64,000 nt of DNA from Cohnella thailandensis (GTDB lineage Bacteria; Bacillota; Bacilli; Paenibacillales; Paenibacillaceae). The stretch spans positions 1 to 64,000 of the forward strand of contig NZ_JACJVQ010000025.1 of assembly GCF_014212135.1 (NCBI RefSeq), given 5' to 3'. The notes under the pieces are model-generated. The model saw only the letters and a program-made list of their open reading frames with translations. It had not been told where the DNA came from and did no database searches. The translations under genes and the position numbers were made by a program. Of the stretch, positions 6,995 to 15,575 are shown one piece after another; the first letter of the stretch is position 1, and each line of letters starts with the position of its first letter.

Positions 6995-8221
6995 TTAGGA
7001 ACGGGACAGGACCTTCGCCAGATCGCCCTGCGCGTTCTTCTCCATGTACGGAGAGATGGCCAGGAACGCCCGGAGCTCCTCGTATTCCTTAATCGTCTCG
7101 GGCCGCGCGGGCTGTCCGGTCCTGAAGGCTCGGATCAGCAGGTTTTTGGGCGTGTTCTCAAGATCGATGAACTCCAGCATCTGAACTTTATAGCCGGCCA
7201 GCTCGAGAAGCTGCGCCCGGACCGCGTCGGTGACAAGCGCCGAGAATCTCTCCTTCAGGATTCCGTGCTTAAGCAGAGGCTTCAGGAGAGGCTGCTTGAT
7301 CTGCCCGAACAGCTCGTGCTGGCAGCAAGGAACGGACAGGATGACCTCCGACTCCCACTCTATCGCCTGAAGCAATGCCGCATCGGTAGCCGTGTCGCAC
7401 GCATGCAGCGTAACGACCATGTCGACCTTGTCCGAATCCTTGTATTCGGAGATATCCCCGACCGCGAACGTCAGCCGATCCCATCCGAGCTTACCGGCGA
7501 GCCTTGCGCACGTCTCGATCACGTCCGCTTTCAGATCGAGGCCGAAGATGCGAACGTCGCGCTTCTCTTTATTCGCAAGCAGGTGATAGAGCGCGAACGT
7601 CAAATAGGATTTGCCGCAGCCGAAGTCGACGATCCGCAGCTCCCGGCCTTTCGGCAGCTGGTCAAGAGTATCCGATACCATCTCCAGGAAGCGGTTGATC
7701 TGCCGGTACTTATCGTACTTCCCCTTGACGACGCGGCCGTCGGGCGTCATGACGCCGAGCTCGACCAGGAAGGGCACCGGCTCTCCTTCCGGCAGGGCGT
7801 AGGACTTGATCTTGTTATGGGAAGGAGCCGCCGCAGCCGCATTCTTGGAAGTCGGCGCGCCGCGAATCAGGGCGGGCTTGCCCTTCTTGCTGATAAGCAC
7901 CTGGACGTCCGCCTCGGCCGTCTTGAACAGCGCCTGCCGGAACTCGCTCTCCAGCAGCCGCGACATCTCCCGCGCGGCTTCCTCCGGCGCGAGATTGCTG
8001 TGAAGGGCCTTGTTGCCGACCAGCCGTTCGAACTGGTAGCGGAGCCCGTCCTTAAGCTTTACGGGTCGCACCGCGATTTTGCGGGCGGCCTCCTCGTTCT
8101 TGTGACGAGGCTGGCTGAACGTGGCCTGCAGGAGCCGCTCTTCCGCCATCGTCTCTTGGATGAAGGATTCCAGCTCCGCTTGCCTGCCCCGCTCTTGTTT
8201 ATCCTGCAAATCTTGATTCAT
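6995..8221 (-). CDS. Class I SAM-dependent methyltransferase (Methyltransf_32-like)
   Basis: 408 residues. The C-terminal half is a Rossmann methyltransferase: motif I VDFGCGKSYLTFALYHL (about 210), an acidic motif II (IFGLDLKAD), then VVTLHACDTATD and VPCCQHELF, features of the Methyltransf_32 group. The N-terminal 150 residues are charged and lack a recognised fold. The start ATG 8221 overlaps the previous stop (ATGA) and has GGGAGA nine bases upstream; an in-frame ATG 30 bases earlier lies inside the upstream gene. It is the last gene of the yyaC-hydrolase-8218 chain and is probably translationally coupled. RNA modification is a common role for relatives, but the substrate is not known. 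Confidence 0.8.
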   Translation of the reverse strand: MNQDLQDKQERGRQAELESFIQETMAEERLLQATFSQPRHKNEEAARKIAVRPVKLKDGLRYQFERLVGNKALHSNLAPEEAAREMSRLLESEFRQALFKTAEADVQVLISKKGKPALIRGAPTSKNAAAAAPSHNKIKSYALPEGEPVPFLVELGVMTPDGRVVKGKYDKYRQINRFLEMVSDTLDQLPKGRELRIVDFGCGKSYLTFALYHLLANKEKRDVRIFGLDLKADVIETCARLAGKLGWDRLTFAVGDISEYKDSDKVDMVVTLHACDTATDAALLQAIEWESEVILSVPCCQHELFGQIKQPLLKPLLKHGILKERFSALVTDAVRAQLLELAGYKVQMLEFIDLENTPKNLLIRAFRTGQPARPETIKEYEELRAFLAISPYMEKNAQGDLAKVLSRS

Positions 8222-8880
8222 GATACCGACTCTCCCGCCAGCAATCTCCATTGCGCCATGCCTTCCCGAAGCTCCTCTCTCGAGAGTCCCCCAGCCTCCA
8301 GCTCGCTATCGTCCAGCAGATCCAGCCGCTCGTAGAAAGCGATGCCTTCTTCGAAGCTAGCGCCTCCCGTGTCATGCAGCTCATAGAGCAGGTCCTCGGC
8401 ATCCGCCAGCTTCTTCCCGCTCTCGTACCACTGCCATAAAGAGCGCTTCGTTTCGGCCGTCCGCTCATAAGGCTCCGTTCGGTCGATCAGCTTGGCCGCT
8501 CTATTTTCCAACTCGAAACCCGTTATCGGCCCGTTCATCTTGAGCACGTAGAGAATCAGCCGAAGCGCCTTCTCGTACCTTGGAAGGGTGTCGTGAAGCC
8601 GCCCCTGCTCCTCGAGAATTTCGCCTTCCTCCTGCAGGAAAATAGCGATCATCGCGACGGACTCCATGTTCGGCTGGCCCCCCACGCTCAGCATCTGCAG
8701 CAGATCCTCGTCGGAGAGGCCCAGAGCAAGCTTCGTTCTCATTCGCAGCTCCTTGTTCAGGAACTCGTCGATCAGCGCGAGGGCCTCGTCGTTCTTCTTC
8801 TGCTCCTTGAGCCCCATGAGCTGGCCCATCATCTGAGTCATCTGGGAGATCATTCTCATCAAGTAGTCGCGGCTATACAT
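8218..8880 (-). CDS. DUF6483-like protein, unknown function
   Basis: 220 residues, predicted soluble and helical, starting MYSRDYLMRMISQMTQMMGQLM. It matches the general look of the DUF6483 family found in Bacilli, with several TPR-like amphipathic helices (LALIDEFLNKEL, LPRYEKALRLILYVLKMNG, KLADAEDLLYELHDTGG). ATG 8880 overlaps the hydrolase stop by 8 bases and has AAGGATAAGAG upstream; the longer in-frame extension inside the hydrolase gene is discarded. The stop overlaps the methyltransferase start (ATGA). No catalytic motif seen; the function is unknown and the family name is from memory. Confidence 0.7.
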   Translation of the reverse strand: MYSRDYLMRMISQMTQMMGQLMGLKEQKKNDEALALIDEFLNKELRMRTKLALGLSDEDLLQMLSVGGQPNMESVAMIAIFLQEEGEILEEQGRLHDTLPRYEKALRLILYVLKMNGPITGFELENRAAKLIDRTEPYERTAETKRSLWQWYESGKKLADAEDLLYELHDTGGASFEEGIAFYERLDLLDDSELEAGGLSREELREGMAQWRLLAGESVS

Positions 8881-9691
8881 CCCGGCTCTTATCCTTCGCT
8901 TCCATGGAACGGTCGACGAACTCGACGATGGTTTGGGCAAAAGCGAGCGGCTTCTCCAGCATGCCCATATGCCCGGCTTGCGCGAGCGTCAGCGGGGTGA
9001 TGTGCGGGCCGTTCGCCGGGAATCGCTTCTCCGGCGCGATGACGGCGTCCGCTTCTCCGGCGAGCAGCAGCACCGGAACCTGCGCTTCCTTCAGCACATG
9101 CAGCCGATCCGGACGGTCCTTCATGCCGAGCGCGCCGCCGATGGCGCCCTGCGGCGAAGTGCGATAGCCGATCTCGCGGGCGAAGGCTAGCTTCTCCGGC
9201 ATCGTCGTCCGATGGTCGGGCGCGAACAGCTTCGGAATCAGGTCGTCGATATGGCCCTTGATCCCTTCCTCCGCTACCCGCTTCGCTACCTTCTCCCGTC
9301 CGGCCTTGCCCGCCTCGTCGTCCGGATACGTCGTGGAGTGCAGCAGCCCGAAGCCGAGAAGGCGCTCCGGATGCTTCTCCGCGAACGCCAGCGCCGCATA
9401 GCCGCCCATCGAATGCCCGAACACGAAGGCGCGTTCGATCTTCAGCTCGTCCAGCAGGTCGACGACATCCTGGGCGAGACGCTCCATCGGGTAGGCGCCT
9501 TCCGTCGCTCCCGACTCCCCGTGGCCCCGGCAATCCGGAGCGATGACGCGGAAGCGCCAGCTCAGCATGGGAACCGCTTCGTCGAAATAATGCCGGTCTC
9601 CGCAATATCCGTGAAGCAGCACGACGGGAATTCCTTGTCCCTCGTCGCTGTAGGCAATCTTGAGTCGATCCGCGCTCATAATGGATGGCAT
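8873..9691 (-). CDS. Alpha/beta-fold hydrolase
   Basis: 272 residues with a complete alpha/beta-hydrolase framework: oxyanion HG motif (VVLLHGYCGD), nucleophile elbow GHSMGG (Ser about 97), acid in LLLAGEADAVI and catalytic His in AGHMGML. No signal peptide, so cytosolic. The cap region (about 120-190) is short and helical, as in esterases and epoxide- or haloperoxidase-like members; the substrate is not predictable. ATG 9691 follows the yyaC stop by only four bases, so the two genes are co-transcribed. The ribosome site GGAAGGG is about 10 bases upstream. Confidence 0.85.
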   Translation of the reverse strand: MPSIMSADRLKIAYSDEGQGIPVVLLHGYCGDRHYFDEAVPMLSWRFRVIAPDCRGHGESGATEGAYPMERLAQDVVDLLDELKIERAFVFGHSMGGYAALAFAEKHPERLLGFGLLHSTTYPDDEAGKAGREKVAKRVAEEGIKGHIDDLIPKLFAPDHRTTMPEKLAFAREIGYRTSPQGAIGGALGMKDRPDRLHVLKEAQVPVLLLAGEADAVIAPEKRFPANGPHITPLTLAQAGHMGMLEKPLAFAQTIVEFVDRSMEAKDKSRDV

Positions 9692-9695
9692 AAAG

Positions 9696-10292
9696 TCACG
9701 TCCCTTCCGATTGGTTACTTCCCAATTCGTTATTTCTATTGTACCGAATCGTCTTCCACGAATTCAAATAAACTTCCTTGCCCCAGGCGCGCGCCGCCGC
9801 GTTGGCGATTTCTTCCGCCATGACCAGCACCCGATGAAGGGAGGTCGTCTGCAGCGTCCAATACGGCTTCGGGCCGATGGCGCCCACGACCGCCGCGATG
9901 CTATAAGACCCGACGGGAGGAAAATTTCGCCCGACCGACTTGGCCGGCTGAAGCGGTCCTTCGGTCAGCAGGTAGCGTCCGATGCTCTCCGGCCTGCCGA
10001 GGCAGGCGTCGACGGCAATGATCGGTTCTCCCGGCGCAAGGGAGTCGATCGCGCGCGGAAGCCGGTCGGCATCGCACGGGTCCTCGAGCGTGCCGGTCAC
10101 CCGGCCGAAGCCTCTCTCCCGGAGCATCGTGCCGACCCAAGGCCCCAGGCTGTCGCCCGTCGACCGGTCGGTGCCGATGCAGAGGAAACGGATCTCGTCC
10201 GCGCGGTGGAGGGACGCCGCTCCGGCTAGAAAGCTCTCGAGAGTCGCGAGCTCCTCGGTCTTCCGGGGCTCCGAGTAATAGGAATTGGGCAT
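9696..10292 (-). CDS. yyaC: Spore protease YyaC (DUF1256)
   Basis: 198 residues from ATG 10292 (AAGGAG 11 bases upstream); the in-frame extension to 10355 lacks a ribosome site. The sequence shows the YyaC/DUF1256 core: LCIGTDRSTGDSLGPWVG, then IIAVDACLG and VGAIGP, a fold related to the Gpr-type germination protease. In Bacillus, YyaC is a sporulation-phase protein thought to act as a spore protease. Its presence supports an endospore former. It heads the minus-strand chain with the hydrolase, the 8218 gene and the methyltransferase, and lies divergent from the glycine-rich gene at 10470. Confidence 0.85.
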   Translation of the reverse strand: MPNSYYSEPRKTEELATLESFLAGAASLHRADEIRFLCIGTDRSTGDSLGPWVGTMLRERGFGRVTGTLEDPCDADRLPRAIDSLAPGEPIIAVDACLGRPESIGRYLLTEGPLQPAKSVGRNFPPVGSYSIAAVVGAIGPKPYWTLQTTSLHRVLVMAEEIANAAARAWGKEVYLNSWKTIRYNRNNELGSNQSEGT

Positions 10293-10406
10293 GAAGCTAT
10301 TGGCTCCTTCAACAATTGTGCTGGCAGTGAAACGCAGTAACGATGGATGATCCAAAAAAGGCGATTCGACGATCTAAGTAAGCCCCGTTCGCGTGGACAT
10401 GCGGCT

Positions 10407-10419
10407 CATAGGATATAAT
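10407..10419 (+). promoter_or_regulatory. -10 element before the glycine-rich gene (sporulation-like or sigma-A)
   Basis: CATAGGATATAAT contains both CATAnnnTA, the -10 pattern of mother-cell sigma-E/sigma-K promoters, and TATAAT of sigma-A. No convincing -35 for either is visible. Confidence 0.35.
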
Positions 10420-10469
10420 CGGGAGAATGCGACGAGCCCCTCCTTTGAAGGAACAGGAGGAATGGATCC

Positions 10470-10874
10470 ATGGGTTGCCGCATCGGCAAAATTTTTATCC
10501 TCAACAACGAAGGTACCGTCATTATCGGCAACGTTCAAACGGTGAGCGGCGGCGGCTCCGGCGGAACGAACGCGGGCAACGGCCAAAATGGCGGCAACGG
10601 CGCAAACGGCGGCAATGGCGCGAATGGCGGTACCATTGCGAACGGCGGCAATAACGCAAAAGGCGGCAGCGGTGCCGGCGGCAATGGCGCGAATAGCGGC
10701 GGCGGCGCAAAAAGCAGCAAACGTGCGAATGGCGGCAGCGGCGCGAATGGCGGTACCGGGACGGCGGGCGGCAACGGCCCGGCCGGCGGAAGCGTCGGCG
10801 CCGTGCCGACGCGTTCGTCTTCCAAGGGACGCTCGATCTCGGGTACCGGACGCCGAACCGACCGGAATCGATAG
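10470..10874 (+). CDS. Glycine/asparagine-rich repeat protein, possible spore-surface protein
   Basis: 134 residues. The first 28 residues (MGCRIGKIFILNNEGTVIIG) form a short beta-rich head that loosely resembles the N-terminus of GerPA/GerPF-type spore proteins. Residues 29-110 are low complexity, built of GGNGAN/GGSGAN hexads, and the tail is basic. GGAGGAA lies nine bases before the ATG. It is divergent from yyaC and has a CATAnnnTA element upstream, so a coat or exosporium role is a reasonable guess. The hexad repeats are encoded by an 18-base-period DNA repeat and may vary in number between strains. No enzyme motif. Confidence 0.65.
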   Translation: MGCRIGKIFILNNEGTVIIGNVQTVSGGGSGGTNAGNGQNGGNGANGGNGANGGTIANGGNNAKGGSGAGGNGANSGGGAKSSKRANGGSGANGGTGTAGGNGPAGGSVGAVPTRSSSKGRSISGTGRRTDRNR

Positions 10875-11023
10875 GCCGTCCCCCGTTCTCTTCGTCGCGG
10901 CGTTTTCCTTAAAGATAGCAAAAGAAGCCGCCGTCCGCCAACCCGAGTCTCGCTCTGCGTGACCTCAAGACGGCGTTCGCCCGGCGACCGAGGCGGTCCC
11001 GCGTGTTCATCGGGCGGCGGTTA

Positions 11024-11032
11024 TGATACAAT
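11024..11032 (+). promoter_or_regulatory. Extended -10 promoter for the DUF1128 gene
   Basis: TGATACAAT (TG-n-TACAAT) about 40 bases before the ATG at 11071. Confidence 0.5.
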
Positions 11033-11070
11033 GGGCATCAACAAGCGCTATAGCGAGAGGAAGATGACCC

Positions 11071-11292
11071 ATGGATTTATCCCAACCGACCCAAGCGAAC
11101 GTCGAGTTCATGATAGAAGCGATTAAGCTGAAGCTTCGCATGGCTTCCGGAGCCGCGATGCAAGCCTCGCACTTCCAAGTCGACAAGTACGAGGATATCA
11201 AAGACATTTACGACATGGTGAACTCCAAGGACAAGTTCAGCATCAGCGAAGTGGAAGCTCTCGTCTCCGAGCTGGGCAAGCTCCGGGGATAA
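11071..11292 (+). CDS. DUF1128 family protein (YfkK-like)
   Basis: 73 residues, all helical and acidic. The sequence NVEFMIEAIKLKLRMASGAA followed by YEDIKDIYDMVNSKDKFSISE matches the pattern of the DUF1128 family, small cytosolic proteins of unknown role conserved in Bacilli. Length is typical. GAGGAAG precedes the ATG. It is monocistronic; the hairpin array at 11318 and the bidirectional terminator at 11531 follow. Confidence 0.85.
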   Translation: MDLSQPTQANVEFMIEAIKLKLRMASGAAMQASHFQVDKYEDIKDIYDMVNSKDKFSISEVEALVSELGKLRG

Positions 11293-11317
11293 CGTTTGGC
11301 CGGCATACGCTGAAATC

Positions 11318-11493
11318 GAACGTGATTTTTCATGTTCATTTTCCTTGATTCGGCGAAAGTAACGTATTGAACGTGATTTTTCATGTTTAATGGGCTTCGA
11401 TTCTGCGGAAATGACGAAACGAACATGATTTTTCATGTTTATCTCCTCATTTCCGCGCTTCCGGCGAAATTAAACGTGATTTTTCATGTTTAT
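11318..11493. repeat. Array of four hairpin repeats with a 51-52 bp period
   Basis: Four copies of RAACRTGATTTTTCATGTT at about 11318, 11369, 11421 and 11472. Each is itself an inverted repeat: AACrTGA, loop TTTT, TCATGTT. In copies 1, 2 and 4 one pair is G-T; in copy 3 it is a perfect A-T. The spacers are also related (GATTCGGCGAAAGT, GATTCTGCGGAAATGAC, TTCCGGCGAAAT). It sits between the convergent DUF1128 and galT genes. It is not a CRISPR: the repeat unit is too short and the spacers are similar to each other. Confidence 0.85.
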
Positions 11494-11530
11494 TGACCTC
11501 ACGTTTTTACCGCCGCCCCGCCCCCGACAC

Positions 11531-11581
11531 AAAAGGCAGCTGCCCCGCGTTTTCCCGCGCGGGAGCAACTGCCTTTTTTTT
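11531..11581. terminator. Bidirectional terminator between DUF1128 gene and galT
   Basis: AAAAGGCAG ... CTGCCTTTTTTTT with an inner GC-rich stem (CCCCGCG/CGCGGG). A-tract and T-tract on the two sides suit both convergent genes. Confidence 0.85.
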
Positions 11582-11607
11582 GCGATCGGCTTGCCGTTCG
11601 ATTTCGC

Positions 11608-13194
11608 TTAGCCGCCGAAGCCGACGGCCTGCAGGAAGCGGCCGAAAGCGGCTTGGCCCGCCTCGCTGTCCTTGTACACGCCCGCGTCCGCGAGAACGGC
11701 GCGGAACTTGTCGCCGACCGCCGAGCGGAGAACCTCCTGCGCGGCGCTCTCTTCAAGAGCGGTGCCGTGCGCGGCGGCCAGCTCGGCGATCCACGGAGCG
11801 TGCTTCGCCAGCGGATGGTCCGCCTTCGCCAGCTCGCCGGCGTCGTAAGGCGCCGCTCCGGTCAGGATCGCGGCGATCTGCGCGAGCTCGTCCTGCAGGC
11901 GGCCCGGCAGAACGGCGAGGCCCATCACCTCGATCAAGCCGATGTTCTCTTTCTTGATGTGATGCAGCTCCTTATGCGGATGGAAGATGCCGTCCGGATG
12001 CTCCTCGCTCGTGCGGTTGTTGCGCAGCACGAGGTCCATCTCGTACTCGCCCGCGTCCGTCATGCGGGCGATCGGCGTGATCGTGTTGTGAGGCGTCTCG
12101 CCCGTGAAGGCGTTCACCTCCGCCGACGGATCGCTGTACCCGCGCCAGGCGTCCAGAATGGAGCCGCTGACGCGAAGCAGCGCGGCGCGATCGTTCGAGC
12201 GCAGGCGCACGACCGACATCGGCCAGCGAACGACCGCCGCTTTGACGGCTCCCTCGACGTTATGCGTCCGCCAGCGATCGATGCCAGCCTTCTCCATCGG
12301 GAAAACATGGCGGCCGCCTTGGAAGTGGTCGTGGTTCAGGATCGATCCGCCGACGATCGGCAGGTCCGCGTTCGAGCCGATGAAATAATGCGGGAAGCTC
12401 TCCACGAAGTCGAGCAGGCGCGCGAACGTCGCCGCCGAGATCTTCATCGGAACGTGCTCGCCGCACAGAATGATGCTGTGCTCGTTGTAGTAAACGTAAG
12501 GGGAGTACTGGAAGAACCATTGCGCCCCTTGCAGCTCGACCGGAAGAATGCGGATGTTCTGACGGGCCGGATGGTCCACGCGTCCCGCGTAGCCGACATT
12601 CTCCCTGCAGAGCAGGCACTTCGGATAATTCGCCTGGGGAAGCGTCTTGAGCAGCGCGATCTCCTTCGGATCCTTCTCCGGCTTGGACAGGTTGATCGTA
12701 ATCTCCAGCTCTCCGTACTCGGTCGCATGAAGCCAGTAGCCGTTCTTGCGGATGCGGTCCATGCGGATGTAGTTGGAGTCGATGTTCAGCTTATAGAACC
12801 AATCCGTCGCCGCCTTGACGCCTTTCTCTCCCGCGATCCGCCGGAATTCCGCGTTCGTCTCCGACGGACGCGGCATCAGCATTCCCATGATGCGGGCGTC
12901 GAACAGGTCGCGGTACGTCGTCGTATTGTCCGGAATCAGGCCAAGCCCGAAAGCGGCGTCGAGCAGCGGCTCCAGGATCGGCATCGGGCCGTCCGGCAGC
13001 CCGGAGGAAGCCTCCGAGGCGCCGAGGTCCGCCGGCTCCGCCAGCTTAAACAGATCGAGCAGCGAGTTGACCGCGTACTCCTCGTCGAGCGGCTCGATCA
13101 TGCCCTTCGCCAGAGCGAAGTCGACCAGTCGCCGAATTCCCGCATAGATGTTCTCCGGAGACGAAGCCGCCCCCGCCGATGTTGCTGCGTTCAT
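11608..13194 (-). CDS. galT: Galactose-1-phosphate uridylyltransferase (Firmicutes type)
   Basis: 528 residues, the length of the Firmicutes class-II GalT, which is longer than the E. coli form. It exchanges UMP between UDP-glucose and galactose-1-phosphate. Supporting segments are YRDLFDARIMGMLMPRPSE, TYGE-like ATEYGELEITINLSKPEKDP, NYPKCLLCRENVGYAGR, and the active-site region GGSILNHDHFQGGRHVFPME, which contains the HxH-type catalytic histidines. Last gene of the galK-galE-galT set, 17 bp after galE, ending at a bidirectional terminator. GGAGG precedes ATG 13194. Confidence 0.95.
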   Translation of the reverse strand: MNAATSAGAASSPENIYAGIRRLVDFALAKGMIEPLDEEYAVNSLLDLFKLAEPADLGASEASSGLPDGPMPILEPLLDAAFGLGLIPDNTTTYRDLFDARIMGMLMPRPSETNAEFRRIAGEKGVKAATDWFYKLNIDSNYIRMDRIRKNGYWLHATEYGELEITINLSKPEKDPKEIALLKTLPQANYPKCLLCRENVGYAGRVDHPARQNIRILPVELQGAQWFFQYSPYVYYNEHSIILCGEHVPMKISAATFARLLDFVESFPHYFIGSNADLPIVGGSILNHDHFQGGRHVFPMEKAGIDRWRTHNVEGAVKAAVVRWPMSVVRLRSNDRAALLRVSGSILDAWRGYSDPSAEVNAFTGETPHNTITPIARMTDAGEYEMDLVLRNNRTSEEHPDGIFHPHKELHHIKKENIGLIEVMGLAVLPGRLQDELAQIAAILTGAAPYDAGELAKADHPLAKHAPWIAELAAAHGTALEESAAQEVLRSAVGDKFRAVLADAGVYKDSEAGQAAFGRFLQAVGFGG

Positions 13195-13211
13195 GATGCA
13201 ATGCCTCCGTC

Positions 13212-14198
13212 CTATTTCTCGTAGCCGTTCGGATGGCTGCTATGCCAAGACCAAGCGCTTGCGATGATGTCCTTCAACTGAGCCCTGCGAGGATTCCAGT
13301 CCAGCTCTTTGCGGGCGCGTTCCGGCGAAGCGACGAGCACGGCGGGGTCGCCGGCGCGGCGCGGCTCGACGCGAACCGGGATCGGATGGCCCGTTACTTC
13401 GCGGGACAGGTCGATCACTTGCTTGACCGAGAAGCCGGATCCGCTTCCGAGGTTATAGATCGCGCTGTCGCCGCCCTTGCGCAGGCGTTCCAGGGCAAGC
13501 ACGTGGGCGTCCGCCAGGTCGCTGACGTGGATGTAGTCGCGCAGGCAAGTGCCGTCCTCGGTCGGGTAATCGTCGCCGAACACCGAGATGAACTCGCGCT
13601 GGCCGAGAGCCACTTGCAGCACCAGAGGGATGAGATGCGTCTCCGGGCTGTGGTCCTCGCCGATCTTGCCGCTCTCGTGGGCGCCCGCCGCGTTGAAGTA
13701 GCGAAGCGACGTATACTTCACCCCGTGCGCGTGATCGAACCAACGGATCATTTTCTCCATCGCGAGCTTCGTTTCCCCGTAGGCGTTCGTCGGAAGAGTG
13801 CGGTCGTACTCGTCGATCGGCACCTTCTCCGGTTCGCCGTAAGTCGCCGCGGTGGAGGAGAAAATTATGCGCTTCACGTTCGCCTTCTTCATAGCTTCCA
13901 ACAGGCAGAGCGTTCCGTATACGTTATTGTGGTAGTATTTGCCCGGGTTCTGCATGCTCTCGCCGACGAGCGAATTCGCCGCGAAATGGATGACCCCGTC
14001 GATCTCGTTCTCCGCGAACACCTTATCCAGGAACGCTTCGTCCCGCAGATCCCCTTCGTAGAACTTGCCGCCGAGCAGCGCGTCCTTGTGCCCCTGGTAC
14101 AAATTGTCGATGACGACGACCTCTTCGCCCTTCTCCAGAAGGGCCGCTACCGCGTGGGATCCGACATAGCCGGCTCCTCCCGTTACCAATACCGCCAT
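13212..14198 (-). CDS. galE: UDP-glucose 4-epimerase
   Basis: 328 residues, a normal length for GalE. NAD-binding VLVTGGAGYVGSHA at the N-terminus; catalytic Ser/Thr and Tyr-x-x-x-Lys in FSSTAATYGEPE and NAYGETKLAMEK; the substrate loop region LRYFNAAGAHESG and the conserved YIHVSDLADAH are present. It interconverts UDP-galactose and UDP-glucose in the Leloir pathway. One base separates its start from the galK stop, so it is tightly coupled in the galKET operon. It may also supply UDP-galactose for envelope glycans. Confidence 0.97.
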   Translation of the reverse strand: MAVLVTGGAGYVGSHAVAALLEKGEEVVVIDNLYQGHKDALLGGKFYEGDLRDEAFLDKVFAENEIDGVIHFAANSLVGESMQNPGKYYHNNVYGTLCLLEAMKKANVKRIIFSSTAATYGEPEKVPIDEYDRTLPTNAYGETKLAMEKMIRWFDHAHGVKYTSLRYFNAAGAHESGKIGEDHSPETHLIPLVLQVALGQREFISVFGDDYPTEDGTCLRDYIHVSDLADAHVLALERLRKGGDSAIYNLGSGSGFSVKQVIDLSREVTGHPIPVRVEPRRAGDPAVLVASPERARKELDWNPRRAQLKDIIASAWSWHSSHPNGYEK

Positions 14199-14199
14199 G

Positions 14200-15381
14200 T
14201 TACGCTTCCTCCTTCCATTCTTTGACGCCGTCTCCGATGTCGCATACGTAGAAGTCCGCCGTAAGGCCCGTTGCGCCCTTGTACTTCTCGCCGACCTCGG
14301 AGACGAAGCGTTCCACCGAATCCCGGTGCACCAGCGACACCGTGCAGCCGCCGAAGCCCGCGCCCGTCATGCGGGAACCGAGCACGCCCGGAACCGCGCG
14401 AGCCGCGTCCACCATCGCGTCCAGCTCCGCGCCCGTTACCTCGTACAGGTCGCGCAGCGAATCGTGCGAGCCGTTCATGAGCTGCCCGAAGGCCGCCAGA
14501 TCGTTAGCCGTCAGAGCCGTGATCGAGCGCTTGACGCGGTCGATCTCTTCCACCACGTGCCGGGCGCGACGGCGTACCGTCTCGTCCTTGACGAGGCCCG
14601 CGTTCGCTTCGAATTGCTCGAGGGTAAGCTGGCCGAGCAGCGTCAGGTCCGGGAAAGCCGCCTTGAGATCCCGAACCGCTTCCTCGCACTGGGCGCGGCG
14701 CTCGTTGTACTTCGAATCGACCAGCCCGCGGCGCTTGTTCGTGTTGCCGATGACAAGCTTGTAGTCGCCGGATCGGAAAGGAACGAGCTCGTACTCGAGC
14801 GTGTCGCAATCCAGGTGGATCGCATGGTCCTTCTTGCCGTTCGCGACCGCGAATTGATCCATGATGCCGCTCTTGACGCCGACGAACTCGTTCTCCACGT
14901 GCTGCGACCAGCGCGCGATCTCGACCGTGTCGATCTTCCGGCCTTCCAGCGTCAGCAGGGCGAACATCGTCACGACTTCGATCGAAGCCGAGGACGAAAG
15001 GCCGGCTCCGTTCGGAATTTCTCCGTGGAACAGAAGATCGTAGCCACCGGAGAGCTTGATTCCCCGCTGCTCCAGCTCCCAAACGACACCCTTCGGGTAG
15101 TTCGTCCAGTCGTCTTCCTCCTTGTAGCTCAGGCCGTCGACCGGAACGGTCCTCGTCAGATCGAAGTTCGTGGAAGCGAAGCCGAGCTGGCGATCGTTTC
15201 TCGGACGGATCAGCAGCGTCGTCCCGAAGGTCAAGGCCGCCGGGAACACCGCTCCTCCGTTATAGTCGGTATGCTCGCCGATCAGGTTGACGCGTCCCGG
15301 CGCCTGGAAGACGCGCAGGCCTTCCTCCCCGCCGCCGAAGCGGGCCAAAAATTGCTGGGTCAATTGCGGAATATGCGGCAT
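14200..15381 (-). CDS. galK: Galactokinase
   Basis: 393 residues from ATG 15381, preceded by AAGGAG; an in-frame extension to 15585 overlaps the divergent regulator region and is rejected. It has the galactokinase signature GRVNLIGEHTDYNGG, the GHMP ATP-binding loop PNGAGLSSSASIE, and the C-terminal GHMP motif RMTGAGFGGCTVSLV. It phosphorylates galactose at C1 with ATP. First gene of galKET; a promoter with TATACT at 15425-15430 is divergent from the AraC-type gene, which is the probable regulator. Confidence 0.96.
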   Translation of the reverse strand: MPHIPQLTQQFLARFGGGEEGLRVFQAPGRVNLIGEHTDYNGGAVFPAALTFGTTLLIRPRNDRQLGFASTNFDLTRTVPVDGLSYKEEDDWTNYPKGVVWELEQRGIKLSGGYDLLFHGEIPNGAGLSSSASIEVVTMFALLTLEGRKIDTVEIARWSQHVENEFVGVKSGIMDQFAVANGKKDHAIHLDCDTLEYELVPFRSGDYKLVIGNTNKRRGLVDSKYNERRAQCEEAVRDLKAAFPDLTLLGQLTLEQFEANAGLVKDETVRRRARHVVEEIDRVKRSITALTANDLAAFGQLMNGSHDSLRDLYEVTGAELDAMVDAARAVPGVLGSRMTGAGFGGCTVSLVHRDSVERFVSEVGEKYKGATGLTADFYVCDIGDGVKEWKEEA

Positions 15382-15424
15382 GGTATCGGATACTCTCCTT
15401 ATGGAAGCTTGATTTGGTAACTCT

Positions 15425-15453
15425 AGTATAGCGGATAGAGAGATTTTCGGAAA
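15425..15453 (-). promoter_or_regulatory. galKET promoter
   Basis: Minus-strand TTTCCG, 17-base spacer, TATACT, about 45 bases before the galK ATG. The weak -35 is typical of activator-dependent promoters, and the divergent AraC-family protein could be that activator. Confidence 0.45.
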
Positions 15454-15517
15454 ATGGCTTGATGTGTTGTTCATATGGACAAAAGTGACTTTCTGTAACC
15501 GAAGACCCCATGCGTCA

Positions 15518-15526
15518 TGGTACAAT
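15518..15526 (+). promoter_or_regulatory. Extended -10 promoter for the AraC-type gene
   Basis: TGGTACAAT about 50 bases before the ATG at 15576. Confidence 0.45.
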
Positions 15527-15575
15527 GGAATCATCCTGTTCGACCTTATCCCGTTCGCAAAGGAGTCCGTACCCC

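Noticed and set aside
11318-11493. CRISPR array
   Set aside because: The conserved core is about 19 bases, the spacers are similar to each other, only four units exist and no cas gene is near.
11653-13224. 523-codon open frame antisense to galT
   Set aside because: Shadow of the real gene; Arg/Val-rich composition with no family features.
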